Position numbers and translations under genes: made by a program. A stretch of 8,015 bases of DNA, from assembly GCA_029934265.1 (NCBI GenBank), contig JAOZMN010000023.1:8955-16969 (forward strand), read 5' to 3'. This document shows positions 1 to 6,448 of this stretch, one piece after another; the stretch's first letter is position 1, and every line of letters begins with the position of its first letter. The notes beneath the pieces are model-generated. The model saw only the letters and a list, made by a program, of their open reading frames with translations. It was not told the origin of the DNA and searched no databases. The DNA is from Bacteroidales bacterium (GTDB lineage: Bacteria > Bacteroidota > Bacteroidia > Bacteroidales > JAADGE01).

Positions 1-63
1 TTCTTCGAGTTTTCCTGTTGTTTCTTCAAGTTTTCCTGTTGTTTCTTCAAGTTTTTGTGTTAT
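1..63 (-). repeat. 21-bp tandem repeat encoding the heptad TTGKLEE
   Basis: On the plus strand the unit is ttcttcaagttttcctgttgt. Units lie at 1-21 (one base different, g for a), 22-42 (exact) and 43-63 (diverged in its second half). Because 21 is a multiple of 3, copy changes keep the frame. Read on the minus strand each unit gives the seven residues TTGKLEE, a length that suits a coiled coil. The array runs off the window, so the copy number is unknown. Confidence 0.9.
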
Positions 64-915
64 GAAACTTATTGTGTTATCTCTTTTTATAAGTTCTGCC
101 AAATATTCATCTTCGGCATTCATTTCTTCTTCCAGTTCCGGATTTTCCGCATCAGCAGATTTCAAACGTTTTATTATTCTTTCAAGAAATCCGGGGAATA
201 TCGTTTTTATCAATAACAAACGGTGTTTATTTTGCGGATTTTGTCTTTCTTGGTCAAATAATTTCAATAAAGCATAAAGTTTACTTTTATACTCATTACC
301 TTGATAATCAGCCTCTTTTACTTTAGATAGATTCGGTAACTGAACAACATAAATATCGAAACTTAAATTATCAATAAAATCATTTGTTTTTTCAAGCTTT
401 TTATTTTTGAAAACACCTGTTTTTATTCTGTTTGTTTTTATCAATAAATCATTAATTTCATTTTCTATTCTGAAATTTAAAATAAAAATAGGTACTAATC
501 TTATCGGTTTGCTTATTTTCTCAACCGCTTGTGTTGTCGGGTTTATAATTTCCTTATCTATTTTTCTTTGAAAATTTTTACTTATATATCTTTTGAATCT
601 AAAAATATCGCTAGCCCTATTTGCTTTTTGCAATTCAATCATTATCAATTCTTCCGTTCCGTCTTGTTTCTCCGTAATTGCCGTAAAATCAAGATGAAAT
701 AATTTAATGTCCTTTTCGGATTTTGGGTCTTTAACTTTTTCGGTATGAGAAACAGGCTCGAAAGTAAGTGTTTTTATTTTTTCGTTTATTAAAGTCGATA
801 AAATTATCTTTGCACTCTCCAAATCTTCCATTAAATACTTGAAAACTACATCGTAAATCGGATTTGGAATTACAATATAATCATCTTTATTTACCGTTTT
901 TTGTATGTGTTTCAT
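1..915 (-). CDS. Rpn-family PD-(D/E)XK nuclease / putative transposase, 3' end outside window
   Basis: The frame is open from the ATG at 913-915 to the window edge, giving 305 residues without a stop; the C-terminus is missing. I read it by translating the reverse strand. The N-terminus (residues 17-35, with NPIYDVVFKYL) resembles the opening helices of Rpn/PDDEXK_2 proteins. The nuclease core shows D76 in HLDFTAI and E94-x-Q96 in IMIELQKA, the D...ExQ active-site pattern of this family, followed by FRFKRYISK (residues 106-114). Residues 255-305 are charged and helical, ending in a repeat of TTGKLEE. Rpn proteins are DNA endonucleases linked to RecA-independent recombination and, in E. coli, to phage defence. 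It lies 29 bp after the 92-aa gene on the same strand and may share its transcript. It belongs to a different subfamily from the gene at 5190. The family call is firm; activity is inferred from intact active-site residues. Confidence 0.83.
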   Translation of the reverse strand, partial: MKHIQKTVNKDDYIVIPNPIYDVVFKYLMEDLESAKIILSTLINEKIKTLTFEPVSHTEKVKDPKSEKDIKLFHLDFTAITEKQDGTEELIMIELQKANRASDIFRFKRYISKNFQRKIDKEIINPTTQAVEKISKPIRLVPIFILNFRIENEINDLLIKTNRIKTGVFKNKKLEKTNDFIDNLSFDIYVVQLPNLSKVKEADYQGNEYKSKLYALLKLFDQERQNPQNKHRLLLIKTIFPGFLERIIKRLKSADAENPELEEEMNAEDEYLAELIKRDNTISFITQKLEETTGKLEETTGKLEE

Positions 916-944
916 CTTATTATTTAATAAAATAATGTGAAAAT

Positions 945-1223
945 TTACTTTACAAAGAAATAATAAACTCCTGCGACAAGTAAAGCTATTATTATCATTA
1001 TTCTAATATTGGAAGCCTTATTTTTATGAACAATATCATCTTTTTTGTATTTACTTCGCATTTTTCCACTGATATTCGGAATATAATCGCCGGCATCGGG
1101 ATTATTGTTTCTTTCGGCTTCCGCCAAACGTTCTTTCATTCGTTCTTTACGTTCATCGTAATATAAAGGTGTATAATCGAAACGTTTATTTCGTATCGGT
1201 CTGAAAAAACTTAGTATTGCCAT
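945..1223 (-). CDS. small single-span membrane protein, unknown function
   Basis: A 92-residue protein. The N-terminus is basic and aromatic (FFRPIRNKRFDYTPLYYD, residues 6-23), followed by a charged helical stretch with many Arg, Lys and Glu (24-39), a polar linker, and one hydrophobic segment at about 74-90 (IRIMIIIALLVAGVYYF) ending in VK. There is no signal peptide, so a C-terminal membrane anchor with a cytoplasmic N-terminal part is the likely topology. I recognise no named family; proteins of this general build are common in Bacteroidetes, but I cannot assign a role. The start at 1221-1223 is preceded by an A-rich leader without Shine-Dalgarno sequence, normal for this phylum. The gene is the first of a possible two-gene minus-strand unit with the Rpn-type gene. 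Composition and length make a real gene likely. Confidence 0.72.
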   Translation of the reverse strand: MAILSFFRPIRNKRFDYTPLYYDERKERMKERLAEAERNNNPDAGDYIPNISGKMRSKYKKDDIVHKNKASNIRIMIIIALLVAGVYYFFVK

Positions 1224-1526
1224 TTTTTTTATAATTCGTTATTTTTCGATACAAATTTATTAAAAAAAAAATCAATAAAAAATTTTCCGTTTTTTTATCG
1301 TTAATTTATGTTTAAATTAAAAAAAAGTACCTTATTTTACAGCTAGATTCATAAGTATTATATTATTTTCTTTCAAATTCGACTTTAATAATCGTAAAAC
1401 AAACTTGACAATAGGCAATTACAAGTTTTATCAAAAATTTATTAACAATCAATAAACTTTACAGATAAATTAATATCTTTACAATCCGGTTTTATCCAAA
1501 TTTTAATAAAAAATACCCCTGAAAAT
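1224..1526. other. divergent intergenic region upstream of the 92-aa gene and dnaE
   Basis: A very AT-rich stretch of 303 bp between two divergent genes, so it must hold promoters for both. I see one reasonable minus-strand candidate (1252-1259). For dnaE the best I see is TATCTTTA at 1474-1481, one base off the TAnnTTTG consensus and without a clear upstream TTTG. I see no RNA gene, ORF or strong hairpin here. Confidence 0.6.
1252..1259 (-). promoter_or_regulatory. candidate Bacteroidetes -7 element for the 92-aa gene
   Basis: Read on the minus strand the bases are TAAATTTG, an exact match to TAnnTTTG, followed by TATCGAAAAA. It lies 28 bp upstream of the ATG. No convincing -33 TTTG is present at the usual distance, so the call is moderate. 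Confidence 0.5.
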
Positions 1527-4500
1527 ATGTCCGATTTTACTCATTTGCACCTTCATACTCAATATTCCATTCTTGATGGAGCCTCTAATATTCCGAAATT
1601 AATAGACAGGGTTAAAGAGCTTGGTATGAAATCTATAGCCATTACCGACCATGGAAATATGTTCGGAGTAAAGGCATTTCATAAAACTGCAAAAAAAGCC
1701 GTAATAAAGCCTATACTCGGTTGCGAAGTATATGTTGCAAGAAGAAGTATGCAACAAAGAGAAGAAAAAATCGACCGAAGCGGTTATCATTTAATCCTTT
1801 TGGCAAAAAACAAAACAGGTTATCATAATTTGATGAAACTTGTTTCATACGGCTGGACAGAGGGTTTTTACTATAAACCCCGTATCGAAAAAGAATTACT
1901 TTTTAAATATTCCGAAGGATTAATAGTATCGAGTGCCTGTATCGGCGGAGAAATTCCGCAAGCAATAATGAACGGACAAATCGAAAAAGCAGAAGCAGTA
2001 GTAAAAGAATATAAGGACGTTTTCGGAGCGGATTACTATCTTGAAATGCAAAGACATTTTACAGGCAATAAAGCCTACGATGCAAATGTTTACGATAAGC
2101 AACAAGAAGTTAATAAAGCGATTATCGAAATTGCAAATAAATTAAATGTTAAATATATAGCAACAAACGATGTTCATTTTATTAAAGAAGAAGATGCCGA
2201 AGCACACGATTTGTTGATTTGCCTAAGCACAAGAAAAGATTTGGACGACCCCGGAAGAATGCGATATTCAAGACAAGAGTTTTTAAAGTCGCCGGAAGAA
2301 ATGTCAAAAATATTTGCCGATTTGCCGGAAGCAATCAGCAATACAGCCGAAATTGAAGCGAAAATTGAAGAATATGAGCTTGACCACAAGCCGATAATGC
2401 CCGATTTTCCTCTTCCTGAAGATTTCGACAACGAATCGGATTACCTGAGACACATTACTTATGAAGGTGCAAAAATGCGTTGGGGCGAGATTCCTGAATC
2501 GCATAAAGAACGACTTGATTTTGAGCTTGATACAATCATAGGAATGGGCTTCCCGGGTTATTTTCTTATCGTTTGGGATTTTATAAAAGCGGCAAGAGAA
2601 ATGGGAGTATCAGTGGGGCCCGGTCGTGGTTCAGCGGCAGGTTCGGCGGTTGCTTATGCTCTTAAAATTACAGAAATTGACCCGATAAAATACGATTTAC
2701 TTTTTGAGAGATTTCTTAATCCGGAAAGAGTATCAATGCCCGATATTGATATTGATTTTGATGATGACGGAAGAGAGCTTGTATTAAATTGGGTAGTAGA
2801 AAAATACGGACAAAAAAGAGTTGCAAACATTGTAACTTTCGGCTCAATGGCAGCAAAATCATCAGTAAAAGATGTTGCAAGAGTGCTTAATTTACCTTTG
2901 AGTGAATCCGACAGACTTTCAAAAATGATACCCGAAAAACCGGGAACGACTTTGAAAAAAGCATTCGACCAAGTCCCTGAATTCCAAGCAGAAAAAAGCT
3001 CTGCCGACCCGCTTATTGTTAAAACTCTCGAATTGGCGGAAACTCTCGAAGGCACTGTAAGACAAACCGGTGTTCACGCTTGCGGAATAATTATAGGTAA
3101 AGATGATTTGGAAAACTACATTCCTTTAAGCACTTCAAAAGAGTCAGACCTGTATGTAACACAATACGATGGAAAACACGTAGAAGACGTAGGAATGTTA
3201 AAAATGGACTTCTTAGGTTTGAAAACTCTTTCCATAATTAAAGAAGCCGTTGAAAACGTGAAAATTTCCAAAGGAATAAATATTGACATTGATAATATCC
3301 CTTTAGACGACAAAGAAACTTACGAACTTTATGCGAACGGAGAAACGACAGGACTTTTTCAATTTGAGTCTGACGGAATGAAAAGATATTTAAAACAACT
3401 TAAACCTACTCGTTTTGAAGACCTTATTGCAATGAATGCTCTCTACCGTCCGGGACCGATGGATTATATCCCGAGTTTTATTGCCAGAAAACACGGCAGC
3501 GAGAAAATAAAATACGACCTTCCCGAAATGGAAGAACTTTTGGAAAATACTTACGGAATTACTGTTTATCAGGAGCAAGTAATGAGACTTTCGCAAAAGT
3601 TGGCAAATTTCACCAAAGGACAAGCCGACTCTTTGCGTAAAGCAATGGGAAAGAAAATAAAAGCAATGATGGACGAACTGAAAATCAAGTTCGTTGAAGG
3701 AGCAAAGGCAAACGGACATCCTGAAAAAGCAATCGAAAAAATTTGGAAAGACTGGGAGGCATTTGCACAATACGCTTTCAATAAATCACACTCTACTTGC
3801 TATGCTTACATATCTTATCAAACTGCATATCTGAAAGCACATTATCCGGCAGAATTTATGGCGGCAGTACTCAGTCGTAACCTTTCGGACATCAAAAAAA
3901 TCGGTCTGTTTATGGACGAGTGCAGAAGAATGAGGTTAGATGTACTCGGACCTGACGTAAATGAAAGTTTTTCCCGATTTACTGTAAATAAAAAAGGCGA
4001 ATTGCGTTTCGGACTCAATGCTGTAAAAGGAGTCGGCGAAAAAGCCGTTGAAGATATTATTAAAGCAAGGGAAGAAGAAGCCGGCGAGTATAATGATTTT
4101 TATGATTTTGTAGAAAGAGTAAATTTAAGTTCTGCGAGTAAAAAAACTATCGAATCACTCGCTCTCAGCGGAGCTTTTGACAGAATAAGCAATATGCACA
4201 GAAGCCAGTTTTTTGCTTCCGTAAACGGCTCTACCACTACTTTTATAGAAGACTCGATTCGTTACGGAAATATGCTTCAAAACGATTCTACCGGTAAAAA
4301 TAATCTTTTCGGCGAAAATGCAGAAATAAGTATCGTAAAACCACCGATTCCGCAAGTACCGGAGTGGGATAAACTCCACAGACTCAATCAAGAAAAAGAA
4401 CTTATAGGAATATTTTTGTCCGAACACCCTTTGGACGATTTTAAATTGGAAATTGAAAATTATTGCAGTCCGATTTCCGACATGGACGACCTGAAAAAAT

Positions 4501-4952
4501 TTGTCGGAAAAGATATAAAAGTAGCAGGAATAGTAACTCATGTTCAACACGCAACCACTAAAAACGGCAAACCTTACGGAACTCTAACAATAGAGGACTA
4601 TTCCGATTCCTTAAAAATAATGCTTTTCGGGAAAGATTACATGACTTGTAAAAACTACATGACCGAAGGCTATGCTATTTTAATGAAAGGGAAAGTCGGA
4701 CATCGTTTTAATAATCCGGACAACGAACTCGAATTTAAGCCTACAATCATAGAAATGCTTTCCGATGTCAAAGAAAAAATGATAAAAGGTGTAACGGTGA
4801 AGATTCCGATAACTGAAATTTCAGATACATTTATTACCGATTTCACAAACACCGTAGCACAACACAAAGGTTCTTCCGACCTTAAATTTTTACTTTACGA
4901 CCCCGAAACAAAAATATGGATACAAATGTTTTCAAGAAAACATAAAGCCTGA
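1527..4952 (+). CDS. dnaE: DNA polymerase III subunit alpha (frame broken near the 3' end)
   Basis: The catalytic subunit of the replicative polymerase, extending DNA 5'-3' in the cytoplasmic replisome. Of 1141 residues, the PHP domain spans about 1-280, with metal ligands that look intact: H8-x-H10, D17, H43, E67, H88 and D215-x-H217. The polymerase core carries the GPGRGSAAGS loop (364-373), the catalytic pair D406/D408 in PDIDIDF and the third aspartate D561 in KMDFLGL. The tandem helix-hairpin-helix part lies near 825-890, and an OB fold at about 995-1080 (KVAGIV to IMLFGKDY). A possible clamp-binding stretch is KNNLF at 924-928, lacking the usual Gln. The start at 1527 is the only ATG that opens directly into the PHP motif. 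The stop at 4950-4952 looks premature: about 20 residues of plausible DnaE tail follow in another frame (4949-5011). It is followed by a hairpin terminator and is probably monocistronic. Confidence 0.97.
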   Translation: MSDFTHLHLHTQYSILDGASNIPKLIDRVKELGMKSIAITDHGNMFGVKAFHKTAKKAVIKPILGCEVYVARRSMQQREEKIDRSGYHLILLAKNKTGYHNLMKLVSYGWTEGFYYKPRIEKELLFKYSEGLIVSSACIGGEIPQAIMNGQIEKAEAVVKEYKDVFGADYYLEMQRHFTGNKAYDANVYDKQQEVNKAIIEIANKLNVKYIATNDVHFIKEEDAEAHDLLICLSTRKDLDDPGRMRYSRQEFLKSPEEMSKIFADLPEAISNTAEIEAKIEEYELDHKPIMPDFPLPEDFDNESDYLRHITYEGAKMRWGEIPESHKERLDFELDTIIGMGFPGYFLIVWDFIKAAREMGVSVGPGRGSAAGSAVAYALKITEIDPIKYDLLFERFLNPERVSMPDIDIDFDDDGRELVLNWVVEKYGQKRVANIVTFGSMAAKSSVKDVARVLNLPLSESDRLSKMIPEKPGTTLKKAFDQVPEFQAEKSSADPLIVKTLELAETLEGTVRQTGVHACGIIIGKDDLENYIPLSTSKESDLYVTQYDGKHVEDVGMLKMDFLGLKTLSIIKEAVENVKISKGINIDIDNIPLDDKETYELYANGETTGLFQFESDGMKRYLKQLKPTRFEDLIAMNALYRPGPMDYIPSFIARKHGSEKIKYDLPEMEELLENTYGITVYQEQVMRLSQKLANFTKGQADSLRKAMGKKIKAMMDELKIKFVEGAKANGHPEKAIEKIWKDWEAFAQYAFNKSHSTCYAYISYQTAYLKAHYPAEFMAAVLSRNLSDIKKIGLFMDECRRMRLDVLGPDVNESFSRFTVNKKGELRFGLNAVKGVGEKAVEDIIKAREEEAGEYNDFYDFVERVNLSSASKKTIESLALSGAFDRISNMHRSQFFASVNGSTTTFIEDSIRYGNMLQNDSTGKNNLFGENAEISIVKPPIPQVPEWDKLHRLNQEKELIGIFLSEHPLDDFKLEIENYCSPISDMDDLKKFVGKDIKVAGIVTHVQHATTKNGKPYGTLTIEDYSDSLKIMLFGKDYMTCKNYMTEGYAILMKGKVGHRFNNPDNELEFKPTIIEMLSDVKEKMIKGVTVKIPITEISDTFITDFTNTVAQHKGSSDLKFLLYDPETKIWIQMFSRKHKA

Positions 4953-5011
4953 CAAACGGATTAATTGATTATCTCGATAAAACTCCAAATATAAATTATC
5001 AAATTGCATAA
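4949..5011 (+). other. dnaE: out-of-frame continuation of the dnaE C-terminus
   Basis: Starting at c4949, one base back from the annotated frame, the codons read LTNGLIDYLDKTPNINYQIA and then TAA at 5009-5011. Bacteroidetes DnaE proteins, as I recall them, end with a similar pattern (NELI-x-hydrophobic-L ... Y-x-I). The annotated frame ends in SRKHKA-TGA immediately before. Restoring one base in the CC run at 4948-4949 (gcc to gccc) would join the two frames into a protein of 1161 residues. The extended stop also lies just 18 bp ahead of the terminator stem. Either a recent 1-base deletion or a sequencing/assembly error explains this. Confidence 0.72.
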
Positions 5012-5029
5012 ATAATTTATACCTTGCTT

Positions 5030-5073
5030 TAACCACTGTTATTTATAATGAAATTTATAAATAACAGTGGTTA
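5030..5073 (+). terminator. long perfect hairpin after dnaE, probable terminator
   Basis: The left arm 5030-5048 (taaccactgttatttataa) pairs perfectly with the right arm 5055-5073, a 19-bp stem with a 6-base loop (tgaaat). The right side runs into an A/T-rich tail (ttattttatg). The tail is not a clean T-run, so it could also act as a processing or 3'-protecting structure, but placement right after dnaE fits a terminator. Confidence 0.75.
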
Positions 5074-5123
5074 TTATTTTATGTTTAAACAACAAAAATT
5101 CAAAAATAAAATATCCGAGCTTC

Positions 5124-5158
5124 AACTTTTAACTTTTAACTTTTAACTTTTAACTTTT
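5124..5158 (+). repeat. five perfect tandem copies of AACTTTT
   Basis: Exact 7-bp units at 5124-5130, 5131-5137, 5138-5144, 5145-5151 and 5152-5158, followed by further T residues. The array ends just 6 bp before the -7 element at 5165, so it occupies the place where a -33 element and upstream sequence would be. Confidence 0.93.
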
Positions 5159-5164
5159 TTTTAA

Positions 5165-5172
5165 TATCTTTG
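5165..5172 (+). promoter_or_regulatory. Bacteroidetes -7 element for the Rpn gene and probably trxA
   Basis: The bases TATCTTTG match TAnnTTTG exactly and are followed by TATCAAATAATAAAG and the ATG at 5190. A start point a few bases after the element gives a leader of only about 12-15 nt. The -33 position falls inside the AACTTTT array (TTTTA rather than TTTG). As trxA begins 3 bp after the Rpn stop with no promoter of its own in the gap, this element probably serves both genes. Confidence 0.65.
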
Positions 5173-5189
5173 TATCAAATAATAAAGCT

Positions 5190-6086
5190 ATGAGTAAAGA
5201 ATTAATACGTTTTGATTGGGCTATGAAGTCCATACTTCGCAAAAAATCAAATTTTGATATTTTGGAAGGTTTTTTGTGTGCTTTATTGGAAGATGATAAT
5301 ATTAAAATACTAAATATACTCGAAAGTGAGACTAATTCAGAGTATCAAAATGACAAATTTAACAAAGTAGATTTGTTGGTAGAAGACAGCAAGAAAAGAA
5401 AAATTTTCATAGAAATTCAAAATACAAGAGAGACAGATTATCTTGAAAGATTGCTGTTTTCAAGTTCAAAAATAGTAACGGAAAATATTAAACTTGGCGA
5501 AAAATTCAAAAATATAAGTAAAGTAATATCTATAAGTATATTATATTTTAATCTTGGTATCGGCGACGATTATATATACTACGGAACAACTGACTTTAAA
5601 GGAATAAACACAGGAAAAAAATTAATCGTTAAAAAACGAATAAATATTTCTGAAACTCTCGAACCGAAATATAAATTTATCGAAAAAAATATATTTCCCG
5701 AATATTATCTTATAACGGTCGGGCGTTATAAAAATATCATGAAAAAAGCCGTAGATGAGTGGATATATATGATTAAAAACAATGAAATTGCAAGCGGTTC
5801 TAAATCCAAAAATATAGATAAAGCAAAAGAAAAACTTGCAGAAATAAACATGACCCAAAAAGAAAGAAAATCTTACGAACGTTATGTAACAGGACTTGTA
5901 AGAGAAGATGATATTATGGAAACCGCAAAAATTGAAGGAGAAATTAAAGGAAAAATTGAAGGAAAAATTGAAGGAAAAATTGAAGGAAAAATTGAAATTG
6001 CCACACAAATGAAAAAAGAAAACGAACCAACAGATAAAATTATTAAATTCACAGGTCTGACAAAAGACCAAATTAAAAAACTTTAA
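5190..6086 (+). CDS. Rpn-family PD-(D/E)XK nuclease / putative transposase, intact
   Basis: A complete 298-residue protein of the widespread Bacteroidetes group annotated as Rpn recombination-promoting nuclease or PD-(D/E)XK family transposase. Residues 7-35 (RFDWAMKSILRKKSNFDILE) are the typical opening. The active site shows D61 in NKVDLLVED and E75-x-Q77 in IFIEIQNTR, followed by DYLERLLFSSSKIV (83-96) and the strand SISILYF (114-120). Residues 246-270 hold a tandem KIEG repeat, and a short C-terminal segment (ITGL-like FTGLTKDQIKKL) closes the protein as usual. Known roles of the family are DNA cleavage, recombination promotion and phage defence. It lies between dnaE and trxA, with its own promoter, and its stop is 3 bp before the trxA ATG. 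Its codons are rich in AAA and ATA compared with dnaE, hinting at acquisition. An internal start at M221 or M243 could make a separate C-terminal product. Confidence 0.88.
   Translation: MSKELIRFDWAMKSILRKKSNFDILEGFLCALLEDDNIKILNILESETNSEYQNDKFNKVDLLVEDSKKRKIFIEIQNTRETDYLERLLFSSSKIVTENIKLGEKFKNISKVISISILYFNLGIGDDYIYYGTTDFKGINTGKKLIVKKRINISETLEPKYKFIEKNIFPEYYLITVGRYKNIMKKAVDEWIYMIKNNEIASGSKSKNIDKAKEKLAEINMTQKERKSYERYVTGLVREDDIMETAKIEGEIKGKIEGKIEGKIEGKIEIATQMKKENEPTDKIIKFTGLTKDQIKKL
5850..6086 (+). CDS. possible separately translated Rpn C-terminal fragment (antitoxin-like)
   Basis: Inferred only. In E. coli, Rpn genes are reported to produce, from an internal start, a small variable C-terminal protein that blocks the toxic full-length nuclease. 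Here in-frame ATGs sit at 5850 (M221, giving 78 residues) and 5916 (M243, giving 56 residues), both ahead of the KIEG repeats. The leader before 5850 is A-rich (gcagaaataaac), the sort of context used for starts in this phylum; before 5916 there is a purine run, aagagaag. Which start is used, if any, cannot be told from the sequence. Confidence 0.3.
   Translation: MTQKERKSYERYVTGLVREDDIMETAKIEGEIKGKIEGKIEGKIEGKIEIATQMKKENEPTDKIIKFTGLTKDQIKKL
5928..5999 (+). repeat. 12-bp tandem repeat encoding KIEG
   Basis: Six 12-bp units of aaaattgaagga: the first exact, the second a variant (gaaattaaagga, EIKG), three more exact copies, and a last one ending KIEI. The unit length preserves frame whatever the copy number. 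The encoded stretch is charged and probably helical, and matches the four-residue repeat region reported in the C-terminal domains of Rpn proteins. Confidence 0.93.
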
Positions 6087-6089
6087 AAA

Positions 6090-6407
6090 ATGGCATTAGA
6101 ATTTACAGACGCAAACTTTGAAGAAAAAGTATTAAAATCCGAACTTCCCGTAGTTATTGACTTATGGGCAGAATGGTGCGGACCGTGCAGAATGGTAGGT
6201 CCGATTATTGAAGAACTTGCAACCGAATATCAAGGTAAAGCAATAGTGGGAAAACTTGATGTCGATTCGAATCCCGAAACTTCAGTAAAATACGGAATCA
6301 GGAATATCCCGACAGTACTGTTTTTCAAAAACGGTGAAGTAGTCGATAAGCAAGTCGGTGCGGTTTCCAAAAAAAAATACATAGAAAAACTTGATGCAAT
6401 ACTTTAA
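6090..6407 (+). CDS. trxA: thioredoxin
   Basis: A cytoplasmic disulfide reductase of 105 residues, the normal length for a single thioredoxin fold. The active site W29-C-G-P-C33 is intact, as are the buried acid D24, the cis-proline P74 in RNIPT and the C-terminal strand/helix (VLFFKNGEVV, then KKYIEKLDAIL). There is no signal peptide. It transfers electrons from thioredoxin reductase to targets such as ribonucleotide reductase and peroxiredoxins. The start at 6090 is the only one giving a full fold. The gene is 3 bp after the Rpn-type gene, so it depends on upstream transcription and perhaps on translational coupling; a hairpin follows 8 bp after its stop. The symbol is by family; other thioredoxins elsewhere in the genome may exist. 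Confidence 0.96.
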   Translation: MALEFTDANFEEKVLKSELPVVIDLWAEWCGPCRMVGPIIEELATEYQGKAIVGKLDVDSNPETSVKYGIRNIPTVLFFKNGEVVDKQVGAVSKKKYIEKLDAIL

Positions 6408-6415
6408 CCGGATTT

Positions 6416-6448
6416 ATCAAAAGTTTCGCTTAAAGCGAAACTTTTGAT
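6416..6448 (+). terminator. hairpin between trxA and the DUF58 gene, terminator or attenuator
   Basis: The arms atcaaaagtttcgc (6416-6429) and gcgaaacttttgat (6435-6448) pair perfectly over 14 bp with the loop ttaaa. The tail attaattt is only moderately T-rich. It ends 15 bp before the next ATG, and I see no TAnnTTTG element in that space, so the next gene most likely depends on read-through; this suggests partial termination or an effect on the leader of the DUF58 mRNA. Confidence 0.65.

Noticed and set aside
62..277. Plus-strand 71-aa open frame rich in Ser and Phe
   Set aside because: It is the complement of the Rpn-type gene on the minus strand, which has a clear active-site pattern; composition is that of an antisense shadow.
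1405..1410. TTGACA as a sigma-70 -35 box for dnaE
   Set aside because: No matching -10 or TAnnTTTG is found at proper spacing, and this phylum does not use the standard -35 box.
2654..3770. Several minus-strand open frames of 65-133 aa inside dnaE
   Set aside because: All lie within the highly conserved polymerase coding region and have no recognisable domains.
4940..4955. Programmed -1 frameshift at the end of dnaE
   Set aside because: The bases before the shift (aaagcctga) do not form an X-XXY-YYZ slippery heptamer and I see no nearby pausing structure closer than the terminator hairpin; a simple 1-base deletion or sequence error is more economical.
5124..5999. Tandem repeats as a CRISPR array
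   Set aside because: The units are 7 or 12 bp and directly adjacent, without unique spacers, and no cas gene is present.
5622..6071. Minus-strand 149-aa open frame with FNFSFNFS repeats
   Set aside because: Antisense reading of the KIEG repeat region of the plus-strand nuclease; the repeat and open frame follow from the 12-bp unit, not from a gene.
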